Notes under the pieces: generated by a model
The model's input: the letters and a program-made list of their open reading frames with translations, nothing else
Databases searched by the model: none
What the model was told of the DNA's origin: nothing
NCBI RefSeq assembly: GCF_003208175.1
Contig: NZ_QKMR01000004.1
Span: forward strand, 17,476 to 81,475
Source: Ruminiclostridium sufflavum DSM 19573
GTDB taxonomy: Bacteria; Bacillota; Clostridia; Acetivibrionales; DSM-1351
Direction: 5' to 3'
DNA length: 64,000 nucleotides
Made by a program: the position numbers and the translations under genes
In this document: piece after piece, positions 19,173 through 28,362 of the stretch
How positions within the stretch are numbered: the first letter of the stretch is position 1
Layout of the letters: the number at the start of each line of letters is the position of its first letter

Positions 19173-20774
19173 ATGTGGTTTAACGAATTTCTTTCAAAAT
19201 ACAAATCAGGTATTTCTCATGAATTTTTATTTTATTTTAATGTTAAAGATATGATTGACAATACCAGAAATTTCTTCAGATATATAGATGATGAATTTAT
19301 AAAACAGAGGAATTTTGGTATTGTTGCTTTTTATGATATATCAAGAGGTCTTACTTTTCTTGAGCCTTCAATGGAGCGTGAATTTATAAAGATTGCCGGA
19401 AATGAGACGGCAGGTTTATTTCATTCTCTCCCGTCGAGGATATTTCCCTTTATAGACATGGTTTTAAGAAATACAAAAATGGCTCTGTTTGTTGATCATG
19501 CCGAAAAGATTGTACCGGCAGGAGATATTGGGAGTATGACGCTTGAAGAAAGAATGGCACTTATCTGGCTGAGCGAATGGTCGGTTAATGCTAGAATTTC
19601 TGCTGTAGGAAGCACAATTTTTATGCTTGCGGACAATTTAGCCGGAATCAGTCATGAATTTTTAAAGCCTGCATATAGAATTGAACCTGTATTAATTGAA
19701 CTGCCAAACGAAAATGACAGAAAAAGCTTTATTGAATATCTGCTGCAGGACAAAACAATAAAATCAGAGATATCCGTTGATGAATTTGCAAAGCTTTCAT
19801 CGGGATTAAACCGAAAAAGCATAAAGGATATTAAATTAAAAGCAGAGGCGGAAGGAGTACCCATAAGTGTTGAATTCATAAAGGAAAAGAAGCATGATGT
19901 GCTCAAGAAGGAGTATGGGGATGTTCTGGATTTTATATATCCTGAAATAGATTTTGAAAATTTGGGCGGCATGGAAGCAGCAAAAGCATACTTAACCAAA
20001 AATATAATTGAGCCCATACGAAGAGGTGACTCAAGAAGGGTTCCGATGGGAATACTATTATGTGGACCGTCGGGTACAGGCAAAACTCTGTTGGTTGAGG
20101 CTCTGGCTAAAGCAAGCGGTTTTAACTGCGTTAAAATAGATATGTCAAGAATTTTAGGACAGTATGTGGGAGAAAGTGAGAAAAACTTTAAGAAATGCTT
20201 ATTAGGGGCACAATCCCAAGCGCCGGTAATTGTTTTTGTAGATGAGATAGATACAGCATTCAGAAGAGGTGATTCCGGGGACAGCGGTGTGAGCAGAAAT
20301 ATATTCAGTGAATTTTTGCAGTTTACCAGTAATACAAATAATAGAGGAAAAATTATTTTTATTGCGGCAACAAACAGACCTGATCTTATTGACTCGGCGC
20401 TGAAAAGAGCCGGAAGATTTGATAAGAAGATTCCGATTCTTCTGCCGGAGCCTGAGGAGCGTGCAGAGATCTTCAGGATAATAATTAAGAAATATGGAAT
20501 ACAAACCAATATACAGGATTTTCTTCCTGCTGCAAAGCTGGCGGATAATTATACGGGTGCAGAGATTGACACCGTAGTAAGAAAGGCTTATGAAATAGCC
20601 TGTAACAAAAAAGAGAATAATCCTGTTATAACCGGACCTGTTCTTAAGGAAGCCCTTAAAAAATGCAGGCCAAGTACTCAGGATGTAGAATATATGACAG
20701 AATTGGCAATTGCGGAATGCGATGATATTGACTTGCTGCCGAAGAGATACTGGAATGTATTTGAAAAGCATTAA
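19173..20774 (+). CDS. AAA+ ATPase with degenerate N-terminal AAA-like half, paired with PspA
   Basis: 533 residues. The C-terminal half is a complete classical AAA module: Walker A GPSGTGKT (about residue 298), Walker B VIVFVDEIDTAF (about 351), sensor 1 AATNRPDLI (about 397), arginine fingers in RAGRFDKK, and the lid with NYTGAEIDTVVRKA. It resembles FtsH/Vps4/p97-type modules without a protease domain. The first 240 residues have strand-helix features such as MALFVDHAEKI but no P-loop, consistent with an inactive AAA-like domain. ATG 19173 follows AAGGAT; an upstream in-frame TTG (19122) is an alternative. The next gene is pspA, an ESCRT-III relative, so this may be its remodelling ATPase (inference). 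Confidence 0.82.
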   Translation: MWFNEFLSKYKSGISHEFLFYFNVKDMIDNTRNFFRYIDDEFIKQRNFGIVAFYDISRGLTFLEPSMEREFIKIAGNETAGLFHSLPSRIFPFIDMVLRNTKMALFVDHAEKIVPAGDIGSMTLEERMALIWLSEWSVNARISAVGSTIFMLADNLAGISHEFLKPAYRIEPVLIELPNENDRKSFIEYLLQDKTIKSEISVDEFAKLSSGLNRKSIKDIKLKAEAEGVPISVEFIKEKKHDVLKKEYGDVLDFIYPEIDFENLGGMEAAKAYLTKNIIEPIRRGDSRRVPMGILLCGPSGTGKTLLVEALAKASGFNCVKIDMSRILGQYVGESEKNFKKCLLGAQSQAPVIVFVDEIDTAFRRGDSGDSGVSRNIFSEFLQFTSNTNNRGKIIFIAATNRPDLIDSALKRAGRFDKKIPILLPEPEERAEIFRIIIKKYGIQTNIQDFLPAAKLADNYTGAEIDTVVRKAYEIACNKKENNPVITGPVLKEALKKCRPSTQDVEYMTELAIAECDDIDLLPKRYWNVFEKH

Positions 20775-20911
20775 AATAACCAGAAATGCATGTTTTTATC
20801 ATTTTATTATTTACTTTATATGATTTTTATTATAAATTAATTGTATAGGGCTTATTATAATATATTAGGACATTATTCAATAGCATTTAAATATTTTAAG
20901 GAGGTAGTACA

Positions 20912-21643
20912 ATGGGTTTATTTAGCAGGCTTGGACATATGGTCAGAGGATTTTTCGGGCTGTTTGTCGGTAATATGGAAGAGAGAAATCCAGAGGCCTT
21001 GTTTGAGGATATAAAAAACCAGATTGATAAGGCTAGAAGAGAGGCAGAGCAGCAAATAATTGAAATCCAGACAAGTGCTGAAATGATTAAAATAGAGATG
21101 AAAACAGCTGAGAAGAACTTAAATGCTATCAAGGCAAGAGTTGAGTCTGCTCAGAGAGCTGGAGACAAGGAGCTTTTGGTTGAGCTTTTAGTGCAGGAGG
21201 AGGAATATCAGACTGTTTTTGAGACTCATAAGGCTACCTATGAAAATGCTATGGTTCAGGTAGAAAAGATACGTGAGGACTACAAAATATTTGAGTCTGA
21301 AATGAGTGCAAAGTTAAACGAGCTTAAGACCTTGAAATCACAGGCCAAAATGGCAAATTTACGTGAAAATATAAATTCTGTTAATTCTCAATATACCTCC
21401 AAAAACAGCCGCGTCGGCAGTGTGAATGATAATCTTGACAGAGCTCGTGAAATTGTCAATAAAAAGACCGCAAGAGCAAATGCAGTGGAATCTCTAAATC
21501 AGGATAATATGGATATGAAGCTTAAAAGGCTTGACATGAATTCTGCAAGAGACAGAGCCAAAGCGAGAGCTGAGGCTATGCTAGGCGGAGATAACGGTGG
21601 CTTTGAGGTTAAGGAAAAATCAGAAAATAAAATTTCAAATTGA
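20912..21643 (+). CDS. pspA: PspA/IM30 family membrane-protection protein
   Basis: 243 residues, nearly all coiled coil, with the family start MGLFSRLGHMVRGFFGLFVG (an amphipathic helix for membrane binding) and ERNPEALFEDIKNQIDKARR. PspA/Vipp1 proteins are bacterial ESCRT-III homologues that polymerise on damaged membranes. A strong AAGGAGG precedes the ATG. It lies 137 bases after the AAA+ gene and before a GNAT enzyme and a two-TM coiled-coil protein. No PspF, PspB, PspC or LiaR-type partner is encoded nearby. Confidence 0.9.
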   Translation: MGLFSRLGHMVRGFFGLFVGNMEERNPEALFEDIKNQIDKARREAEQQIIEIQTSAEMIKIEMKTAEKNLNAIKARVESAQRAGDKELLVELLVQEEEYQTVFETHKATYENAMVQVEKIREDYKIFESEMSAKLNELKTLKSQAKMANLRENINSVNSQYTSKNSRVGSVNDNLDRAREIVNKKTARANAVESLNQDNMDMKLKRLDMNSARDRAKARAEAMLGGDNGGFEVKEKSENKISN

Positions 21644-21669
21644 TTTATAATTGCATAAGGTAAAAGAAT

Positions 21670-22161
21670 ATGAGAAGCAATATCAGGAAAGCAAAGGTTT
21701 CAGATTTGTCAAGGATTACCGAGATATATAATTGGGCAGTTGAGAATACAACTGCCTCATTTGATATTAACTCTCAAACTTTAGAGCAGAGAGCAGAATG
21801 GTTTGAAAAACATGATGAGAGGCATCCGTTAATAGTTTATGAGATTGAAGGTAAGGTTGCGGGGTATGCCAGCTTATCTGAATATAGAAGCAAGGAAGCA
21901 TACAATATCACATGTGAATTGTCCGTATATGTCGACCCTGAGTATCATAAGCTCGGAATTGGCAAGGAGCTTATGGGTGAGGTAATAGAGCTGGGTAAGA
22001 ATACAGGCTTTCATATAATAATTTCTTGTATCTGCGCCGACAATGATATCAGTATTAAAATGCATGAGCAGTTTGGTTTTAAACTTTGCGGGCATATGAA
22101 GGAAATAGCTTTTAAGTTTGATAAATATCTGGATTGTTTATTTTATCAGCTTTTTGTTTGA
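21670..22161 (+). CDS. GNAT acetyltransferase (phosphinothricin/MnaT-like)
   Basis: 163 residues with the GNAT fold: N-terminal IRKAKVSDLSRITEIYNWAV, the ENTTASFD segment characteristic of phosphinothricin/methionine-sulfone acetyltransferases, ELSVYVDPEYHKLGIGKELM (acetyl-CoA loop) and a C-terminal NDISIKMHEQFGFKLCG. Related enzymes acetylate toxic amino acids or unknown amines. It begins 26 bases after pspA and ends 35 bases before the next gene, so it is probably in the same operon, although a link to membrane stress is not known. Confidence 0.82.
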   Translation: MRSNIRKAKVSDLSRITEIYNWAVENTTASFDINSQTLEQRAEWFEKHDERHPLIVYEIEGKVAGYASLSEYRSKEAYNITCELSVYVDPEYHKLGIGKELMGEVIELGKNTGFHIIISCICADNDISIKMHEQFGFKLCGHMKEIAFKFDKYLDCLFYQLFV

Positions 22162-22196
22162 AAATATGGTAAAATAAAGGTAGGTAGAGGAAAAAT

Positions 22197-23027
22197 ATGA
22201 GTGGAAATTTGTTTTTTAATGCTATTTTTAGATTTAGAAATTTTGCGACATTATTAGGATGGTGTGCAGTTGTCTATTTGTTGAGCGGCTGGAGTGAGAC
22301 ACAGGGCTTCCTGAGCTATAACAACATAGCTGTTTCATCGTTAATAACAGGTGCATATGGGTTAGGAGCAGTGACATACCTTGGTATGGTTATTCAAAGT
22401 ATGTTCAGCAGTGCTTTCAAGGAAGAAATTCAGAAAAAAGAGAAAAAAAAGGAGCTCAATAATTTAAATCGTCAATGCTGCAGATTGGCAGCTCAGGCAA
22501 GAGGGGCGGCAACACCTATTCAAAGACAGAAGATCAGAAAGATTATGCAGGACAAGGATGATATTTTAAATTCCCTTAAAAGAGGAGATGAACGAAGCTA
22601 CTTAAAAGAGAAAATTGTGGAGAAAAGTTTAAACCTTGTTATTTCGTACATTAAACTCATGACAAATTATTCTATAAGGATAAAGGAATTATCTGAAATA
22701 AATACTAATGATTTAATGAATAAGATAAACGCTAATAGAAGAAAATTAAGCTTTTTAAAAGATGAGAGAATGGCAGATGATATAAGAAGTATCATTGAAA
22801 TGGACGAAAGCGCTATTCAAAGAGTGAAGGAAGAAAGAAATGAACTGGATAGAATAAATGCTCGCTTGGATTATATAGAGAGCATGCTGGGTATGTTTAA
22901 GCACCAGATTATTTCAAGTATAGAATCGGAAGAAATGGTTGAGAAACTCGAGACAGCGGTAAACGAAGCGACAGCACTCGATAGTGTATTACAAGAGCGT
23001 AGAAAAAATCAGATAAGATTGCACTAG
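22197..23027 (+). CDS. Two-TM coiled-coil protein of the PspA locus, unknown function
   Basis: 276 residues. Two hydrophobic segments near the N-terminus (about residues 18-35 and 45-70) are followed by a strongly charged helical region to the end (KEEIQKKEKKKELNNLNRQ, LDRINARLDYIESML), predicted coiled coil and cytoplasmic. I do not recognise a named family. Its position among AAA+, PspA and FapA genes makes it a candidate membrane anchor or adaptor for the PspA polymer. Start ATG 22197 has an AGAGG site nine bases upstream. Confidence 0.6.
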   Translation: MSGNLFFNAIFRFRNFATLLGWCAVVYLLSGWSETQGFLSYNNIAVSSLITGAYGLGAVTYLGMVIQSMFSSAFKEEIQKKEKKKELNNLNRQCCRLAAQARGAATPIQRQKIRKIMQDKDDILNSLKRGDERSYLKEKIVEKSLNLVISYIKLMTNYSIRIKELSEINTNDLMNKINANRRKLSFLKDERMADDIRSIIEMDESAIQRVKEERNELDRINARLDYIESMLGMFKHQIISSIESEEMVEKLETAVNEATALDSVLQERRKNQIRLH

Positions 23028-23090
23028 TATGGCAATAAAAATATTTGAATATCAGCATTTGTAGCTTCAACACAATTGAGGGGGCATAAC

Positions 23091-24668
23091 ATGGAAAATA
23101 CCATTATTTATTCTTCTCCGTATATAGAAATAACTAAAAGCGGCGATGGCTTTTACATACAATCGTTTAAAAAGGGGTTAGGTGTTGGAGAATTTAATAA
23201 TATATTGTATTCTCTTCCTGAGATTCAGGTGTCTAACTTTGTTGTAATTAAAGAGGCTCTGGTTTTTGCGCCCCAAGAGCCGCGGAGATTTGGTTCGGTC
23301 AAGGAAAAGATAAAGGTAGAAGTATCAGGAGATAAATTAAAGGCTTATGTTACTATTTTTGCGGACAAGTGTGAATTAGCCGGACCTGAGATTATAAGAA
23401 AGATAGTAGAGAAATTGAACGAAAAGGGTATTGTCTATGGTATAAAAAAGGATGCTCTTTTAAATCTGGTTCCCAATCAACCAATACTGATGGCTGAAGG
23501 ATTGCTCCCGGTGCCGGGTATGGATTCTTTAAACAAACTTTATCAGCTTAGGGAAGTTAAGCCTGAGATAAAAGAAGACGGCAATGTTGATCATTACGAG
23601 CTGAGTTTAATAAATATGGTTAAGGAAGGCGACTGGTTAGGCGAAAGGGTTGCCGCCAATGAAGGCAAGGAAGGAAGAAATGTCTTTGGAGATACCTTAA
23701 AGGCAATGCCGGGTAAGAATTATCCTCTTTTATACGATAAAAGTTCGGTCAGAGAGGTTTCTGAGGGAAATAAAACGGTTCTGTATGCTAAAAGAAGCGG
23801 AGCCGTATTTTTTCAGGGAGAAAGCATAGGAGTATCCAATCATCTTGAAATAAAGGAAAATGTCGGTGTGAAAACCGGAAATGTGAACTTTGACGGCTAT
23901 ATTACCGTTAAAGGTACAGTCGAGGATAATTTTTCTATTGCATCTACAAAGGATATCGAAATTCTCAGTGAATATGGAGTAGGCAATGTAAAGGAAATTA
24001 AAAGCCATGAGGGCAATATATACATAAAAGGCGGAATTGTAGGAAAAGGCAAGACAGTTATAAGGTGTAAGAAAAATTTATACATAAAGTATGTGGCGGA
24101 TGCTGACATATATTGTGATGAAAGTGTTCATGTGGGCTTCTATTGCTTGAATAGTAATATCACAGCAAAAGAGGTGATTCTGGATTCAATGAAAGGGCAG
24201 ATAATGGGAGGATCCATTAATGCCGAGGTCAGAGTTGTTACGGCTATAGTCGGTTCAGCCAGTGAAAAGAGAACTATAATAAAGGTAAAGGGCTTTGACA
24301 GAAGCAGCTATAAAGATAGACTGGATGAGATATCTCAAAATATAGAGGATATTAAAGCGGAAATAAACAAGTACAAGCAGCAGATGTCTATTTTCTCAAA
24401 TACCTTTGATTCACGGCAGAACAGGAAGGCTGAATATGATAAATTAACATCCCGTTATAATGAACTAAAAACTGTTCTTCTGGATTATGAGGATAGCAAA
24501 AAAAAGATGATTAGCTACCTTAAAACTAAAGGGGAAGGAGAAATTTCAATTCTTAAAAGAGCATTCCCCAATTCTATGCTCGAAATTAAAGGAATTCAAA
24601 AGGAAATTCAAAAGCCGGTAATTAGAGTAAGTTATTATTATAATGAAGGAACAATCAAGGAAATGTAA
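23091..24668 (+). CDS. FapA family protein (DUF342, polymer-forming beta-helix)
   Basis: 525 residues. The N-terminal 170 residues match the DUF342 entry domain; the middle has DHYELSLINMVKEGDWLGE and then repeated short strands (VGVKTGNVNFDGYITVKG, DIEILSEYGVGNVKE, NIYIKGGIVGKGKT) that build a right-handed beta-helix; the C-terminal 120 residues are coiled coil ending in a short beta segment. FapA (flagellar assembly protein A) proteins are widespread in clostridia and seldom characterised; in Vibrio one is linked to flagellar and glucose-signalling control. ATG 23091 follows GAGGGGG by six bases. Confidence 0.8.
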   Translation: MENTIIYSSPYIEITKSGDGFYIQSFKKGLGVGEFNNILYSLPEIQVSNFVVIKEALVFAPQEPRRFGSVKEKIKVEVSGDKLKAYVTIFADKCELAGPEIIRKIVEKLNEKGIVYGIKKDALLNLVPNQPILMAEGLLPVPGMDSLNKLYQLREVKPEIKEDGNVDHYELSLINMVKEGDWLGERVAANEGKEGRNVFGDTLKAMPGKNYPLLYDKSSVREVSEGNKTVLYAKRSGAVFFQGESIGVSNHLEIKENVGVKTGNVNFDGYITVKGTVEDNFSIASTKDIEILSEYGVGNVKEIKSHEGNIYIKGGIVGKGKTVIRCKKNLYIKYVADADIYCDESVHVGFYCLNSNITAKEVILDSMKGQIMGGSINAEVRVVTAIVGSASEKRTIIKVKGFDRSSYKDRLDEISQNIEDIKAEINKYKQQMSIFSNTFDSRQNRKAEYDKLTSRYNELKTVLLDYEDSKKKMISYLKTKGEGEISILKRAFPNSMLEIKGIQKEIQKPVIRVSYYYNEGTIKEM

Positions 24669-24713
24669 TAACATTTTAGAGATTAACTACTTGACTAATT
24701 GGAGGTAATTTAC

Positions 24714-26663
24714 ATGGATTATGATTCTATATTAAAGAGAATAGAAAAAGAAAAAAAGGATGAAGCTTTATCTGCAAAATTGTATAGATATACAGGACTT
24801 GTGCAGGCAATAGAATTTTTTTCTCAAAGGTTGGTTTTTGACCAGATAGTAGATGCAGCTTTTGACTTTATTAATGAGCTGCTGCTGGTAAAAAAATCAG
24901 CTATATATATTCTTGAAAATCATACTTATGTGCCGAAAAAGGTTAAGGGCTTTTCGACAAGATTAGATAATATAGAGCTCTCTATTGAGTTAAATGATCT
25001 CGCTACATATTATGGAAATATACTTTATGAAAGAGAAAATCTTATAAAGTTTTTAAAGCCTGAATTTATTGATTCCCTTGAAATAAATGCTGTAGTTCCA
25101 TTAATAATTGAAGACAGCCTTTATGGAATTATTTTATTTCAAAATAATAATAACAGCTTCGGAGAAGACGACTATATTATTTCAGAATCTCTCATGAGAC
25201 TGATTAATACTGCATTAGAGAATTTCAACAGATATGAAAAACTAGCAAGGATAAATACCGAGCTGGATGAGAAGATTTTCAATCTATTTGCAATAAATCA
25301 ATCCTCAAAGGTTTTGCTTAGTGATTTGAGGATTGATTCACTGTATGACATAGCTGTTGACGTTTTTTCAGAGCTGACTCACAGTAAAATTACAGGCTTT
25401 ATTCTTTTTGATGAGAGAAGAGACAGGTATACTTTAAAGAGCTTTAAGGACATATTTTATAAGGTTAAGAATGTTACCATACGGCTTTTGTTAAAAGGGT
25501 CCTGTAAGGTGAATCCTAATAAGATAATAATTAATCTTAAAAACAAGCAGGATTGTGAGTATTTTAACAGCTTGTTTGAGGAGGACAGCGTTATAGCTGA
25601 TGCTCAGCTTGAACAGCTTGAGGCTATGTATGTTGTTCTGTTGCTTAAAAACCGTCAGATTCTTGGGTTTGTCACATTAAGTGAAACTGTTACAGGCAGT
25701 GAGTATGGCGATGGCATTTTTGAGCTGATAGAAAGCTTGGCGGCATCTACGTATACTGCTATTTCAAATGCAAAATTATTTGAGATGGTTAATGAACAAA
25801 AGGCTTTAATTCAAAGAAAATTGGACAAGCTTATATCCTTGAATTATTTAACAAGAAATATCAGCAGCTCAATTAGGATAGAAACCTTACAGGAAATAGC
25901 GACTAAAACATTGCAGGTTTCTTTCAATGTCAACAAGGGTGCATTTTGTATATATAAAAAGGAGACAAATGAATTTGAGTTTTCAAATACTATAAATATT
26001 GAGGGCTGCAAGGGCAAAAATGTAAAGCCTAATCAAAAGTGGAAGCGCATTTTTGAAGGAGATTGTGTCTATGCCCTTGGGCAATCAACGGTTGCAGAAT
26101 ATTTGGGTGAGGAATTTATTGAAGACATTGGAGAGGTTCAGGGGGTATTAATAATTCCTATATATCTGGATATGATGGAAACAGATGTTTTGGGAGCAAT
26201 AATAATATTCGGCTATACAGATGTTCAGCTTGATAATGAAGAAAATATGCTGATAATTGATACTATAGCAGGGAATATAGCACCGGTATTGAATAATCTT
26301 CTGATAATCCAGATGCAGCAGAGATTTACACTTCCGAACTACATTGAGCTGTTTAAGAGAGATTTGAAGGACGAGGTAAATGCTGCCTTGGACTATGGTA
26401 TAGAGTTGTCTGTAATACAGGCGGAGGATCAAAGGGAATTCTTGTTTAAAGGAAATTCAGCTGTTGAGGGTTTGAAGGAAAATTTTAAAAAGGTCTATCC
26501 CTTTTCATATAATAATATTTTCATTATTGAGAATAGTGTTGATGAGGTTGAAATTATGGGTAAAATAAAAGAATGCACAAAGTTTGATAATATGAAAATA
26601 AAAATAATGAAGCTGGGGGCAGAATTTAAGAATTTTGCAGAATTTTTTGAACTTTACAGATAA
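24714..26663 (+). CDS. Multi-GAF sensor protein with degenerate GGDEF-like C-terminus
   Basis: 649 residues. Three GAF-like domains are visible (about residues 15-165, 185-350, 370-535). The C-terminal 110 residues start TLPNYIELFKRDLKDEVNAA and continue GIELSVIQAEDQREF, the pattern of the GGDEF fold entry, but no GGDEF or RxxD motif follows, so diguanylate cyclase activity is very unlikely. No membrane helix or histidine kinase domain. The protein probably senses small molecules and acts by protein contacts. GGAGG is nine bases before ATG 24714; it closes the locus that begins with the AAA+ gene. Confidence 0.72.
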   Translation: MDYDSILKRIEKEKKDEALSAKLYRYTGLVQAIEFFSQRLVFDQIVDAAFDFINELLLVKKSAIYILENHTYVPKKVKGFSTRLDNIELSIELNDLATYYGNILYERENLIKFLKPEFIDSLEINAVVPLIIEDSLYGIILFQNNNNSFGEDDYIISESLMRLINTALENFNRYEKLARINTELDEKIFNLFAINQSSKVLLSDLRIDSLYDIAVDVFSELTHSKITGFILFDERRDRYTLKSFKDIFYKVKNVTIRLLLKGSCKVNPNKIIINLKNKQDCEYFNSLFEEDSVIADAQLEQLEAMYVVLLLKNRQILGFVTLSETVTGSEYGDGIFELIESLAASTYTAISNAKLFEMVNEQKALIQRKLDKLISLNYLTRNISSSIRIETLQEIATKTLQVSFNVNKGAFCIYKKETNEFEFSNTINIEGCKGKNVKPNQKWKRIFEGDCVYALGQSTVAEYLGEEFIEDIGEVQGVLIIPIYLDMMETDVLGAIIIFGYTDVQLDNEENMLIIDTIAGNIAPVLNNLLIIQMQQRFTLPNYIELFKRDLKDEVNAALDYGIELSVIQAEDQREFLFKGNSAVEGLKENFKKVYPFSYNNIFIIENSVDEVEIMGKIKECTKFDNMKIKIMKLGAEFKNFAEFFELYR

Positions 26664-26689
26664 TAAACAGATAAGACTTTTTAGCAGCA

Positions 26690-26738
26690 AAAAAGGCTAA
26701 GCCTCTGCCGATATAAATCCGGATGTGGCTTAGTTTTA
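26690..26738 (+). terminator. Terminator of the PspA/GAF locus
   Basis: CTAAGCC pairs with GGCTTAG across a 23-base loop that itself can fold (CCG/CGG), followed by TTTTATTT. Marks the end of the transcript about 30 bases after the GAF gene. Confidence 0.6.
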
Positions 26739-26836
26739 TTTATACAAAGCATATCAGCTATTTATAGGCTTAAATACAATAAAGCGGGTAAGCATTAATT
26801 TAAATTAGTACTATTTTTATTTTAGGCGGTGGCTTT

Positions 26837-27238
26837 TTGAAATTATTAGTAGGAACTGATATTATTGAGATAGATAGAGTTAAAGCGGCTATAGAAAAAA
26901 GTAAGAGCGGACGCTTTTTGGAAAGGGTATTTACTGAGGATGAAATAAATTACTGTGAGTCCAGAAATACAGCAAGATATGAAAGCTATGCAGCCAGATT
27001 TGCAGGCAAGGAGGCTGTGTCAAAGGCCTTTGGCACAGGAATCTGTTCCAAGGCAGCTTTAAATGAGATTGAGATATTGAATGATAGCCTTGGGAAGCCC
27101 TTTGTTGCATTATATGGAGGTACAAGGAAGTATTTTAATGAGATAGGAGCACCGGAAATTTCGATTTCCCTTTCTCATTGTAAGGAGTATGCCGTTGCAT
27201 ACGTATCAATTTTAGTTGAGAAAGGTAGTTTAAAGTGA
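26837..27238 (+). CDS. acpS: Holo-[acyl-carrier-protein] synthase
   Basis: Transfers 4'-phosphopantetheine from CoA to acyl carrier protein. The 133 residues show the family motifs VGTDIIEIDRV near the N-terminus and ARFAGKEAVSKAFGTGI in the middle, with ISISLSHCKEYAVAYV at the end. Start is TTG at 26837. The stop overlaps the GTG of yhaO by four bases, so the genes are translationally coupled. Confidence 0.94.
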   Translation: MKLLVGTDIIEIDRVKAAIEKSKSGRFLERVFTEDEINYCESRNTARYESYAARFAGKEAVSKAFGTGICSKAALNEIEILNDSLGKPFVALYGGTRKYFNEIGAPEISISLSHCKEYAVAYVSILVEKGSLK

Positions 27239-28362
27239 GGCAGGTATCGTTTATTCATATGTCTGATTTGCATCTTGATATGCCTTTTACATCATTAGGG
27301 GATACAGATAAGGCAAATATCAGAAAAAAAGAGCTGTTCGACTGCTTGAAAAGCATTGCTGAAAGGATTATGGCTCAAAATATAGATTTATTAATAATAG
27401 GCGGAGATTTTTTTGAAGATAAATGGGTAAAAGGAGCTACAATTTCAGCGGTTAAAAACCTGTTTTCAGAGCTTTACAGAACGGAGATAATTATATGCCC
27501 GGGAAACCACGACCCTTTAAATGAAAAGTCATACTATAAAGCTTTTGAATGGGGGAGCAATGTCCATATTCTTGAAGATTCCCGGCAGGTATTATATTTG
27601 GAAAAATATAATACCTGTATTTATAACATGGGAACCGGAGGAAATGTAAAAAATGATTATCCGGTTATTCTTGACAAGAAGCTATCTGATGAAAAATTTA
27701 ATTTTCTTGTTTTTCATGGTACTGTTGATATGCCTTTTGAAGAAAATAACTATAATTCTATTACATCAAAGGAAATATTATCATTAGGGATGGATTATGT
27801 GGCATTAGGGCATATGCATTGCTATTTTGTTGTTCAAAATGAAAAAACAATAATGATTAATCCTGGAAGCCCCCAACCGCTTGGGTTCGACGAAGAGGGA
27901 CGCCACGGATATATACAGGGAAAAATAGTGGCTTCAGATGAAAATACCAAGCATGCTGAGACAGAATTTATATCAGCTGCAAGCAGATATTATCACAAGC
28001 TCGAGGTAAATATCAGTGAGTGTATCAGTGATAAAGCTGTTATTGACAGGATACTTGCAGAAATAACAGCTGAGGATTTATACAGTGTTTCGCTAAAGGG
28101 GTTTATTTCTGAAGAATATTGCATGGATATTAAAAATATAGCAGAAGCACTTTATAAAAGCTGCTTTTTTATAAAATTTAAAAATCTGACAGCTATCCAG
28201 TTTAACTATGAAAGATATCTTGAGGATCCCGGAATTAAAGGGGAGTTTGTCCGGCGAATAATGGATATGCAGAAATCGGAGACTACGGACGAAGAACGTG
28301 AAACGTTATTTATGGCTTTACAGTATGGCCTTCAGGCATTAGAAAACGGAAGGGTAGATTAA
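27235..28362 (+). CDS. yhaO: YhaO-type metallophosphoesterase (Mre11/SbcD-like)
   Basis: 375 residues with the calcineurin-like phosphoesterase motifs: HMSDLHLD, IIGGDFFED, CPGNHDP, FHGT and GHMHC. YhaO is the Mre11-like nuclease partner of YhaN in Firmicutes, implicated in DNA repair. GTG start overlaps acpS; the yhaN ATG overlaps its own stop by one base (28362). The C-terminal 90 residues are the partner-binding region typical for this subfamily. Confidence 0.88.
   Translation: MRQVSFIHMSDLHLDMPFTSLGDTDKANIRKKELFDCLKSIAERIMAQNIDLLIIGGDFFEDKWVKGATISAVKNLFSELYRTEIIICPGNHDPLNEKSYYKAFEWGSNVHILEDSRQVLYLEKYNTCIYNMGTGGNVKNDYPVILDKKLSDEKFNFLVFHGTVDMPFEENNYNSITSKEILSLGMDYVALGHMHCYFVVQNEKTIMINPGSPQPLGFDEEGRHGYIQGKIVASDENTKHAETEFISAASRYYHKLEVNISECISDKAVIDRILAEITAEDLYSVSLKGFISEEYCMDIKNIAEALYKSCFFIKFKNLTAIQFNYERYLEDPGIKGEFVRRIMDMQKSETTDEERETLFMALQYGLQALENGRVD

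Noticed and set aside
19652..20509. 285-codon antisense frame opposite the AAA+ gene
   Set aside because: The sense strand has all AAA motifs; the antisense product has no domain and no ribosome site.
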